A DNA stretch of 38,552 nucleotides from Chromatiales bacterium. Its GTDB lineage: Bacteria; Pseudomonadota; Gammaproteobacteria; Poriferisulfidales; Oxydemutatoraceae. The position numbers and the translations under genes are program-made. Below the pieces are notes generated by a model. The model saw only the letters and a program-made list of their open reading frames with translations. It had not been told where the DNA came from and made no database searches. Shown piece by piece: positions 24,887 to 34,900 of this stretch (position 1 is its first letter; each line of letters opens with the position of its first letter). Where the stretch lies: the NCBI GenBank assembly GCA_014323925.1, contig JACONC010000013.1:1-38552 (forward strand), read 5' to 3'.

Positions 24887-25587
24887 CCGCGTGTTGGGGC
24901 ATCGTCCCGGCAGCCGGCAGCGGTCAGCGTATGAACGAAGCGCAACCCAAACAATATCTGAAAATAGCAAACCATTCCCTGATTGAGCATAGTATTGCGC
25001 CTCTGTTGCAATGCCCGACCATCGCAGCTATCTTTATTGCCTTAGATACCGATGATGTGCATTGGCAAAATATATCGCTCAAGGATAATCCTCGTATAAA
25101 GACTTGCTTGGGCGGGGCCAACCGCGCCCAATCAGTGTATAACGCGTTGATGCATATCAAAGCCGACGCTGAAGATTGGGTGTTGGTGCACGATGCAGTC
25201 AGACCTTGTTTGCAAAGCGATGATTTGGAATACCTGATCCAATCAACTTGGGACGATGCGGTCGGCGCGATATTGGCTATACCAATAAACGATTCAATCA
25301 AGCGCGTGCGACGAGGTGCAAACGACCGTCTCTGTGTAGTTGAGACTTTGCCGCGCAATGATCTCTGGATGCGCGCAGCGACGCCGCAGATGTTTCGTTA
25401 TCAACTGCTGTGCGAGGCACTTGCGCAGGCTTTAAGCGATGCAATAGAAGTCGACGACGAGGCATTGGCAATGCAACGCCTGGGTCACGAGGTTAAGATT
25501 GTGGCTGGGGATTACCGCAATATCAAAGTTACTTATCCGGCAGACATGGTAAATGCCCGCCGCTATTTAAGTGATATAAAACGATGA
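24883..25587 (+). CDS. ispD: 2-C-methyl-D-erythritol 4-phosphate cytidylyltransferase
   Basis: IspD makes CDP-methylerythritol in the non-mevalonate isoprenoid pathway. The 234-residue product has the nucleotide-binding start IVPAAGSGQRMNEAQPKQYL, the segment VHDAVRPC, and TPQMFRY followed by DDEALAMQRLG. The start codon is GTG at 24883, overlapping the ftsB stop as GTGA. ispF follows with an ATGA overlap, so two successive MEP-pathway enzymes are translationally coupled. Confidence 0.96.
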   Translation: MTACWGIVPAAGSGQRMNEAQPKQYLKIANHSLIEHSIAPLLQCPTIAAIFIALDTDDVHWQNISLKDNPRIKTCLGGANRAQSVYNALMHIKADAEDWVLVHDAVRPCLQSDDLEYLIQSTWDDAVGAILAIPINDSIKRVRRGANDRLCVVETLPRNDLWMRAATPQMFRYQLLCEALAQALSDAIEVDDEALAMQRLGHEVKIVAGDYRNIKVTYPADMVNARRYLSDIKR

Positions 25588-26069
25588 AATGTAATATGAG
25601 AATAGGGTGCGGTTTTGATGTGCATGCTTTTGGCAAGGGCGATCATGTTTGTATCGGCAGTATCAAAATCCCCTTTGATTACGGCGTGCAAGCACATTCC
25701 GACGGCGATGTATTGCTACACGCACTGTGTGATGCGTTGCTGGGTGCCGTAGCATTGGGCGACATCGGGCAACATTTCCCAGATAACGATAATCGTTTCA
25801 AAGACATAGCTAGCCGCCACTTGCTCGACCGTGTTTGTCGTATGGTGGCCGACCACGGCTATCAAATCGTCAATGTTGATGCCACAGTAATAGCCCAAGC
25901 TCCTAGCTTATCACCGTTCATCCCGAAAATTAGGCAGTCGGTCGCCGAGATGTTGTGTATACCCGAAGATGGCGTCAATATTAAGGCGACGACTACCGAA
26001 GCAATGGGTTTTATAGGTCGTCGCGAAGGCATAGCTGCACAGTGTGTGGCATTGGTTGAAAAGATATGA
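25584..26069 (+). CDS. ispF: 2-C-methyl-D-erythritol 2,4-cyclodiphosphate synthase
   Basis: IspF closes the cyclodiphosphate ring in the MEP pathway. The 161-residue product has the metal-binding segment GFDVHAFG, the stretch HSDGDVLLHALCDALLG and the closing motif KATTTEAMGFIGRREGIAA. The first ATG overlaps the ispD stop; an ATG four codons later (25596) is also possible and gives the usual N-terminus MRIGCGFDVH. The stop overlaps the helicase gene start by 4 nt. Confidence 0.96.
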   Translation: MKCNMRIGCGFDVHAFGKGDHVCIGSIKIPFDYGVQAHSDGDVLLHALCDALLGAVALGDIGQHFPDNDNRFKDIASRHLLDRVCRMVADHGYQIVNVDATVIAQAPSLSPFIPKIRQSVAEMLCIPEDGVNIKATTTEAMGFIGRREGIAAQCVALVEKI

Positions 26070-28009
26070 CTGAAGAAACGATAGAATTAGTCAACTCAAG
26101 TATCGCTGCGCTGTCTGAGGACGGCAGCGTTGCCAATAAGATTGTCGACTTTAAGGTGCGTAGCGGGCAACAAAAAATGGCCACCGCAGTTGCCGAAGCG
26201 ATTATCCAACAGAGTGATTTGATTGTTGAAGCTGGCACTGGCATTGGTAAAACTTTTGCCTATTTAGTACCCGCGTTGTTGTCTGGCAAGCGCACCATCG
26301 TATCTACCGCAACGCGCCATCTACAAGACCAGATTTATTTTAGAGACTTACCTACGGTCATAGGCGCACTAGATGTTAAGCGCGAGACGGCATTGCTCAA
26401 GGGACGGGCAAACTATCTATGCGTGGAACGGCTGAAGCGTGCAACCCAGCAGAGCACTTTAGATAGCGGGCTTGCAGATAAAATTCATCTAGTAGAGCGA
26501 TGGTCATACCAGAGTGACGACGGTGATATTAGTTTAATGCCGCACATCGCCGAAGATGACTCGCTGTGGCCATTGTTGACTTCAACGGTAGATAATTGCC
26601 TGAGAAAAAAATGTGAGCACTACGACAGTTGCTATGTCTTTGATGCGCGCCAAAAAGCTGCCGATGCCGATTTAGTGGTCGTCAACCACGCATTATTAAT
26701 GGCCGATATGACTCTCAAAGAAGAGGGCTTTGCAGACCTGTTGCCAGAAGCAGAATTGATTATCGTTGACGAGGCACATCGGCTGAAAGATTTTGCTGAA
26801 CAAAGTTTCACCGAGAGCTTTAATAGTCGCATGTTTGTCGATCTATTGAATGAAATAGGCAGCTTGCTGAAGGAAGAGAAAAAACAACCGGTGCACATAG
26901 CCGAACAAATCTGTTTATGCAATGATAGCATCGCAAAATTAACGGCTTTAATGCGCGGCTTGCACGAGCGTGCACCAATAGAAACTTTACGGACGCATCG
27001 TTCTTTTAACGAGCACTATAGTCAGTTTGCCGAACAAAGCAACCATCTCGCCGCTATGCTAAAACCTTATAAGACGATATCCGAACAATGGGAAAACTGC
27101 ATACAACGACTGAAAAATATCCTTGATTTTATAGCATTGATCTTTGCGGATACTGATAAAAGCGATGCTAACCAACCTGCCGCTATCGCTTGGTTTCAAT
27201 GCTACCAACATTCTTTTCAAATCCATTTAAGTCCGATAGATGTTTCCGCTTTATTGATAGAAAAGAGCAAGCAATACGATACCACTTGGGTATATGCTTC
27301 AGCGACGCTTTCGGTCGACGGTGATTTTTCGTATTTTTTACCCAATGTCGCAAACGACGATAAAGCATGTAAATCTTATGACAGCCCCTTTGATTATCAA
27401 TCACAAGTTGCACTTTATCTGCCGAACGATATACCGCATCCTCAACACCAAGATTATACTCGCCGCTTGATTAATGGGATTCTCCCGCTACTTTCAATGT
27501 CCGAAGGTCGCACCTTTTTGTTGTTTACCAGTTATCGAGCATTGCACGAGGCGGAAGCATTACTTGATGAGACAACCGACTATACTTTGTTGGTGCAAAA
27601 CCAGGCTACTAAATCGGAGTTGATAGAGCGCTTTACCCGAGAACACAAAGCGGTATTGCTCGGCACCAGCGGATTTTGGAGCGGGGTAGATGTCAAAGGT
27701 GATGCATTGCGGTGTGTGGTCATAGATCGTTTGCCTTTTGCACCACCCTCGGATCCGCTTATGCAGGCTCGAAAAATTTTTTATGAAAACTGCGATCGTG
27801 ATTTTTTTAGAGAGTATGTTTTGCCGGAAGCGGTTATTGCATTGCGGCAGGGCGTGGGGCGCTTAATCCGTAGCGAAAGCGACTGTGGGGTCATCGTAAT
27901 AGGTGATCCGCGTCTGCGGCAAAAAGGTTATGGGCATATTTTCATGCGTAGCCTGCCGGCTATGAAACACTGTAAAGATATTGCATCTCTAGCAGCCTAC
28001 TTGAAATGA
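26066..28009 (+). CDS. yoaA: DinG/YoaA-type iron-sulfur DNA helicase
   Basis: This 647-residue XPD-like superfamily 2 helicase has Walker A EAGTGIGKT at 55-63 and the DEAH box VDEAH at 234-238. Cysteines at 119, 178, 183 and 189 lie between them, the ligands of a 4Fe-4S cluster. C-terminal helicase motifs are LLFTSYRAL, GFWSGVDVKG and RQGVGRLIRSESD. YoaA acts in replication-fork repair in E. coli with HolC; DinG is closely related and resolves R-loops. The size (about 640) and the neighbour tsaB fit YoaA, which adjoins tsaB in enteric genomes. Both ends overlap neighbours by 4 nt. Confidence 0.9.
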   Translation: MTEETIELVNSSIAALSEDGSVANKIVDFKVRSGQQKMATAVAEAIIQQSDLIVEAGTGIGKTFAYLVPALLSGKRTIVSTATRHLQDQIYFRDLPTVIGALDVKRETALLKGRANYLCVERLKRATQQSTLDSGLADKIHLVERWSYQSDDGDISLMPHIAEDDSLWPLLTSTVDNCLRKKCEHYDSCYVFDARQKAADADLVVVNHALLMADMTLKEEGFADLLPEAELIIVDEAHRLKDFAEQSFTESFNSRMFVDLLNEIGSLLKEEKKQPVHIAEQICLCNDSIAKLTALMRGLHERAPIETLRTHRSFNEHYSQFAEQSNHLAAMLKPYKTISEQWENCIQRLKNILDFIALIFADTDKSDANQPAAIAWFQCYQHSFQIHLSPIDVSALLIEKSKQYDTTWVYASATLSVDGDFSYFLPNVANDDKACKSYDSPFDYQSQVALYLPNDIPHPQHQDYTRRLINGILPLLSMSEGRTFLLFTSYRALHEAEALLDETTDYTLLVQNQATKSELIERFTREHKAVLLGTSGFWSGVDVKGDALRCVVIDRLPFAPPSDPLMQARKIFYENCDRDFFREYVLPEAVIALRQGVGRLIRSESDCGVIVIGDPRLRQKGYGHIFMRSLPAMKHCKDIASLAAYLK

Positions 28010-28698
28010 CTGGTGAGTCTCGCGCAACTAATATCTTGGCGGTTGATACCGCAACCGAAGCCTGTTCTGTGGCACTCTCTAGCCGAGCAAAGATATATCA
28101 GCGTTTTGCAGTCGCACCGCGGCGTCATCATAGTTTGATTTTTGAGATGTGCCAGGCGGTTTTGAACGATGCTAATATAAACATTGCCGAGCTTGATGGT
28201 TTGGTTTACGGGCGCGGGCCGGGGTCTTTTACTGGTGTGCGCATCGCCGCATCTTTGGTGCAGGGCTTGGCGTATGTTCATGCTATACCGGTGGTCGCAG
28301 TATCCGATTTGCAGGCGGTTGCACTGCAAGCCGTAGAGCAAAGCGATGAGACTCAGGTGCTGGTTGCGATGGATGCCCGTATGAGAGAGATCTACTACGG
28401 CTATTATCAAAAAGATGGCGATTTGGTTAAAGCAATAGGTGATGAGGGTGTTGTAGCTGCAGATAAACTGATAGTGCCGATCACTTTTAACGGTATAGGA
28501 GCAGGTACTGCTTGGCCGCTTTATCAAACAGAACTAAAGAAAGTATTCGCTGAGCGATTAAAAAAATGGTATGCACCGACCTTGCCTACAGCCGCCACCT
28601 TGCTACGCCTGGCAATGCCACAGTTTGCGGCAAATGCCACACTATCGGCAACCGATGCATTACCAGTTTATCTGCGTCATCCAGTATCCGAAAGTTAG
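28006..28698 (+). CDS. tsaB: tRNA threonylcarbamoyladenosine biosynthesis protein TsaB
   Basis: TsaB is the inactive-ASKHA partner of TsaD in making t6A37 in ANN-decoding tRNAs. The 230-residue product opens ILAVDTATEACSVAL, has HHSLIFEM and the family signature YGRGPGSFTGVRIA, then AVSDLQAVALQ. The length is normal for gammaproteobacteria. It ends the six-gene overlap chain; no strong terminator is visible in the gap that follows. Confidence 0.95.
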   Translation: MTGESRATNILAVDTATEACSVALSSRAKIYQRFAVAPRRHHSLIFEMCQAVLNDANINIAELDGLVYGRGPGSFTGVRIAASLVQGLAYVHAIPVVAVSDLQAVALQAVEQSDETQVLVAMDARMREIYYGYYQKDGDLVKAIGDEGVVAADKLIVPITFNGIGAGTAWPLYQTELKKVFAERLKKWYAPTLPTAATLLRLAMPQFAANATLSATDALPVYLRHPVSES

Positions 28699-28739
28699 AT
28701 ATAAAAACATCTGCTCTATACCAGCTACTGCGTTTAACG

Positions 28740-28889
28740 ATGTCATTTGAATATCTTGGTCGGTTTAATTTTCATCGACCGCATCAAGGATTAGGTTTTC
28801 AAACCTCAGTACAACGCTTCGCTGCTTCATTGCCTTGCGTGTCCCAAAAGATATGGCATCGTAAAAATATTTTCATATCTTCTGTATAG
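28740..28889 (+). pseudogene. Remnant of an IS481/IS3-type transposase C-terminus
   Basis: A frame in the gap between tsaB and the adhesin reads YLGRFNFHRPHQGLGFQTS near its start. This closely follows the end of DDE integrase-core transposases (pattern YN-x2-RPH-x-(A/G)-LG-x3-P). Only the last few dozen residues of that family can be seen, with no catalytic domain, inverted repeats or matching partner in the window, so it would be a decayed end of an old insertion. The short length leaves room for chance; I judge the RPHQGLG match good but not decisive. Confidence 0.5.
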
Positions 28890-28940
28890 TGCCTGTAAAT
28901 GTGTTAAAATTGCTCGCATAATATTAAATCATCTAAATCT

Positions 28941-28945
28941 AAGGA
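28941..28945 (+). promoter_or_regulatory. Ribosome-binding site of the giant adhesin
   Basis: AAGGA lies 9 nt before the ATG at 28955 and supports that start. A second ATG between them (28946) is followed at once by TAG, so it cannot code. Downstream in-frame ATGs at codons 14 and 22 would also leave a signal peptide. Confidence 0.55.
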
Positions 28946-28954
28946 ATGTAGCAC

Positions 28955-31900
28955 ATGCTTGCTATCTATAAAATAATAATAAATGCAGTAGATATGAATG
29001 CAATATCGAAGTTTCTGATGACACCTTTTTTACTTGTGTTGTTAATAATGTTGTGGCAACCTGTGGCTGCTCAACAAGCTCCGTTGTTAAGTAATGTGAA
29101 TCTGTCGGATAATCAAGGGGACCCCATAGAGTTATCTCAAGAGACAACGACGAGCTATAAAGCAGAGGTGCCGAACGCGGTAGCGCAAGTACAAGTGATG
29201 CTAACGGCGGCCGACCCTAATGCAACTATCACAGTAGATAATGAGGTAATAGAGAGTGGTAGAGAAAGTCAGTTCATTATATTAGCTGAGAGTGGAGTTA
29301 CCACAATTACGATAGTAGTGACTGCTGAAGACGCGATGAATATCTATACGATAGCAGTGAGCCGAGCGGCGAGTAGTGATGCGAGCTTAAGTAGTTTATT
29401 GCTAACACAAAGTAATGGCACACTGATTCTACTGGCTGAAACTTTTGCCCCAGAAACGACTACCTATACAGCAAGTGTCAAGAACATGATAGCGCAAGTG
29501 CGCGTGATGCCGATGGCGTCTGATTTGAATGCAACTATCACAGTGGATGGCAGAAATGTGTTTAGTTTTAACGAAAGTCAACCCATTGAATTAGCTGAAG
29601 GTGAAGTCACCACGATTACAATCGTAGTGACTGCCCAAGCCGGCAACACAAATACTTACACGATAGCAGTGAGCCGTCAAGCAGCACCGCTGAGCAGTGA
29701 TGCGACTTTGAGTGCTTTGACACTAACGGATAGAGTGAATGGAACTTCGGTCGTAGGAGATATAGATTCTTTTAGTCCAGATAAACTTCAATACTCTGCG
29801 CGAGTGCTATATATAGTGTCAACGGTTACAGTGACGGTGTCGGCAACTGATATTGAGAATGCGGAGATTAGAGTCAACGGTGCGATAGTGGCGAGTGGCG
29901 CAGATATTGCTGTGCCATTGGCTGAAGCAGGAGCTTCTACGGATATAGAGATAGTCGTGACTGCGCAGGATAGAGAGACTGATAATACCTATACAGTAAC
30001 GGTCTATCGTGTTCTGCCACCGTTGCCGCGCTCGGATGCGACACTATTTGATTTAGAATTGGTGGGGAATGGCGAAACCATAGACTTCGACTTCGATAGC
30101 ATGGTGTCGACTTATACAGTGAGTGTAGCTCATACAGTAGATACTATAGAAGTGATCCCGACGGCAAATGATAGTTTTGCAGCAACGATTGAGGTCAATG
30201 GTATTAGTGTTGAGAGAGGCGATTCAACAGAGGTGCCGCTTGGAGATGTCGGTCAATCTACTGACATAGTCGTGATAGTCACCGCAGGCGATGGTGTAAC
30301 GATGGCGAGTTATACAGTGACTGTGACCCGAGAATTAAGCAACGATGCCAGCTTGAGTGCTTTAATGCTAACCGATACTGAGGATAATACGATTACATTG
30401 ATGCCTGCTTTTGCATCAATGATGAATAACTACACTGCAGAGGTAGCAAACACGGTAGCGCAAGTGCGAGTGACACCAGTAGCTACTGAAGGCACTATGT
30501 CAATGATTAGTATAGGTAATGAAACTGTAGCGAGTAGTGCTTCAATTAGTGTTGATTTAGGAGCAACCGGCACGACTACGGATATAGAGATAGTCGTAAC
30601 TGCTCCGAATGGAATGACAATGAATACCTATACGATAGAAGTGAATCGTGCTGTGCCACCAGCGTTAGATGATACGACACTGGTTGGTTTAGCGTTAGTG
30701 GAGAATGGTGAACCAATAGCTTTAGATTTTGATAGCATGGTGTCGACTTATACAGTGAGTGTAGCCCATACAGTAGATAATCTAGAAGTGACCCCGACGG
30801 CAAACAATAGTAGTGCAACGATTGTAATCAATGGTACTGATGCTACTAGCGGCGAATCAACAGATGTGATGCTAGGAGATCCCGGTCAATCTACTGATAT
30901 AGTTGTGATAGTCACTGCAGCCGATGGTATGACGATGGCGAGTTATACAGTGACTGTGAATCGAGCATTAAGCAACGATGCCAGCTTGAGTGCTTTAATG
31001 CTAACTGATACTGAGGATCACACGATTCCATTGATGCCTACTTTTGCATCAGAGGAGACTAACTACACTGCGAGTGTGGGAGCAACGGTGGCTGAAGTGC
31101 GAGTGACACCAGTAGCGACCGGCACGATCGCAACGATTATGGTGGAGGTGGCAGAGGTTCAGACACAGGTAGAGAGTGGCAGTCCAAGCAATCCCATTCC
31201 ATTAGTCGCAGGTGAAGTGACGACGATTACGATAGAAGTGACTGCCCAAGCCGGCAACACAAATACTTACACGATAGCAGTGAACCGTTTAGCGGCACCG
31301 CCGAGTAGTGATGCGAGTTTAAGTGGCTTGACGGTGTCGGCAGGTACATTAAGCCCAGACTTTAATAGCGATACGCAGGATTACACAGTTGAGGTTGCTA
31401 ATGCGACAGCAACGATAACAGTGACGCCGACGGCAACTAATGTCAATGCAACTATCACAGTAGATGATGAGGCAGTAGTGAGTGGTAGCGCAAGTAGTGC
31501 CATTGAATTAGCCGAAGGTGAAGTCACTACGATTACAATCGTGGTGACCGCCCAAGATGGCACCACAAATACTTACACGATAGCAGTGAACCGAGCGCCG
31601 AGTAGTGATGCAACCTTAAGTGGATTGACGATATCGGCAGGCACATTAATGCCAACCTTTATGAGCGATACACTGTCCTACACAGTTGAGGTTGCCAATG
31701 CGACACCAACGATAACAGTGACGCCTGTGCCGACTAATCCCAATGCAACTATCACGGTTAATGGTGGCAGTGCAAGTGATCCCATTTCATTAGCCGCAGG
31801 TGAAGTCACAACGATTACGGTCGTAGTGACTGCTCAAGATGACAACACGATGGAGACCTACACGATAGCCGTGACCCGTCTAGCGCCGCCGCCGAGCAGC

Positions 31901-34900
31901 GATGCGAGCTTAAGCGCATTGGAGGTATCGGCAGGCACATTAATGCCGCCTTTTATGAGCGATACACTGTCCTATACAGTTGAGGTTGCCAATGCGACAC
32001 CAACGATAACAGTGACGCCAACGGCGAGCGACGCTAATGTGATAGAAATCATGGTAAATGGTGAGAGAGTAGGTAGTGGCAATGCAAGTCAGTTCATTGA
32101 CTTAGCCGAAGGTGATGTCACTGAGATTACGATTGTAGTGACCGCCCAAGACAGCACGACAAACACCTACACGATAGCAGTGGCCAGAGGTGGGTTACTG
32201 CCTTCTTGTACGCAGACTATACCAGATACTGATGACGACGGTGTGTTAGCGGTTCTGGATATAGATAAAGATGGTGATGGTCTGATAGAACTGTGCGATT
32301 TAGAGGGTTTGAATGCGATACGCTATCAGCTGGACGGTAGTGGCTATCGAGCAAATAGCACCGCAACCCTGATAATGACAGGATGTCCTAGTGACGGTGA
32401 CGGATGTCGTGGCTACGAATTGGTTCGCAGTTTAGACTTTGATGATGCTCGTAGTTATGGCAGTGGGCGCATTAATACCGCATGGACGAAGGGTACAGGA
32501 TGGCTGCCGATAGGCAGTCAAGATCAGCCATTCAATGCAATATTTGAAGGCAACGACAATACGATATCTAATCTAATGATAGATAGACCTGCTGATAATA
32601 GGATAGGTTTATTCGGTGAAATAGACACTAATTCTCAGATTAGTAATATTGGTTTGTTAGATGTAAATATTATGGGAAACGCTTGGGTAGGCGGTTTAGT
32701 CGGTAACAATGAGGGTAGTATAACGAACAGCTATGCGATGGGTGATGTGGCAGGGATTAGGTTTTATGTAGGCGGTTTAGTCGGTAACAATGAGGGTAGT
32801 ATAACGAACAGCTATACGGTGGGTAGTGTGACAGGCAATGAAGTTGTAGGCGGTTTAGCCGGCTTCAATCAGGGTGGCAGTATAACGAACAGCTATGCGG
32901 CGAGTGATGTAACCGGACAGGAGCCTCAGGCAGGTGGCTTAGTCGGCCAAAATGATGGTGGTAGTAGGATAACGAACAGCTATGCGACGGGTGATGTGAA
33001 AGGTGAGAGCATTTTAGGCGGTTTAGTTGGCTACAATCAAGGTAGAGTAATGAACAGCTATGCGACGGGTGATGTGGAGGGAGTTCTAAGTTTAGGCGGT
33101 TTAGTTGGCGTGAACGATAATAGTATAACGAACAGCTATGCGGCGGGTGATGTGACAGGCGAGAGCAATGTAGGCGATCTAGTCGGCTCAAATCGAGATG
33201 GTACTATAACGAACAGTAGCCCTCAAAGTACTAAGGCACTGCAGGCACCTACTACGGCAACTGGTATATATAGCGGATGGAGTACTGCCGACTGGGATTT
33301 CGGTAGTGCATTGCAATATCCAAGAATTAGATATGCAACAGGTTCCGATCCCAACAACCCGGCCTGTGGCATTGCTGGGCAACCTAGTTGTGGCGTTTTA
33401 TTGCCTAACCAAATTCCTATCAGTAGCGATGCCAGCTTAAGTGCATTGGTGATATCAGCAGGCACCCTAAACCCAACCTTTGCGAGCAATGAGATGGCTT
33501 ACAGTGTGTCAGTTGTCAATTCCACGCAAACGATAACGGTGACGCCGTCGAGCGATGCCAATGCGATTGAAATCACGGTAAATGATGGAATAGTAGTTAG
33601 TGGCAGTCCAAGTAATGCCATTCCATTAGTCGCAGGTGATGTCACCACGATTACGATAGAAGTGACAGCACAGGATAGAACAACGAATACCTATGTGGTG
33701 ACAGTGAACCGAGATCCGAGTAGTGATGCGAGCTTAAGCGCATTGGAGGTATCGGAAGGCTCATTAATGCCAGTCTTTATGAGCGATACACTGTCCTACA
33801 CAGTGGGCGTTGCCAATGCGACGCAAACGATAACAGTGACGCCTGTGACGACTAATCCCAATGCAACTATCACAGTGGACGGTCGTGATGCAAGCGAGTC
33901 TATTGATTTAACCGAAGGTGATGTCACCACGATTACGGTCGTAGTGACTGCCCAAGATGACAACACGATGGAGGCCTACACGATAGCAGTGACCCGTCTA
34001 GCACCGCCGCTGAGCAGCGATGCGAGCTTAAGCGCATTGATGGTATCGGCAGGCACATTAATGCCAACCTTTATGGGTGACACACTGTCCTACACAGTTG
34101 AAGTCGCCAATGTGACACCAACGATAACAGTGACGCCAACGGCGAGCGACGCTAATGTGATAGAAATCACGGTAAATGGTGAGAGAGTAGGTAGTGGCAA
34201 TGCAAGCCAGTCCATTGCCCTAACCGAAGGTGATACCACTGAGATTACGATTGTAGTGACCGCCCAAGATAGCACGACAAATACTTATACGATAGCCGTG
34301 ACCCGAGGATTACTACCTTCTTGTACGCAGACCATACCAGATACTGATGACGACGGTGTGTCAGCGGTTCTGGATATAGATAAAGATGGTGATGGTCTGA
34401 TAGAGCTGTGCGATTTAGAGGGATTGGATGCGATACGCCATCAGCTGGACGGTAGTGGCTATCGAGCAACTAGCACCGCAACCCTGATAACGACAGGATG
34501 TCCTAGTGACGATGACGGCTGTCATGGCTACGAATTGGTTCGGAGTTTAGATTTTGATGATGCTGGCAGTTATGGCAGTGGGCGCATTGATACAGCATGG
34601 ACGACGAGTACAGGATGGCTACCAATAGGCAGTCAAGATCAGCCATTCGGTGCGATATTTGAAGGCAACGACCAGACGATATCTAACCTAACGATAGATA
34701 GACCTGATGAGGATCATATAGGTTTATTCGGTTATACAGGCACTAGTTCTATGATTAGCAATATTGGTCTGTTAGATGTATTTATCAGAGGAAACGATCA
34801 GGTAGGCGGCTTAGTCGGCCACAATGGCCAGGGTAGAATAACGAACAGCTACGCGGCAGGTGCTGTGACAGGCGAGAACATTATAGGCGGTTTAGTCGGC

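Noticed and set aside
28793-28806. Palindrome AGGTTT-TC-AAACCT in the gap before the adhesin
   Set aside because: It lies within the transposase-like frame, has a 2-nt loop too small for an RNA hairpin and no T tract; no function can be supported.
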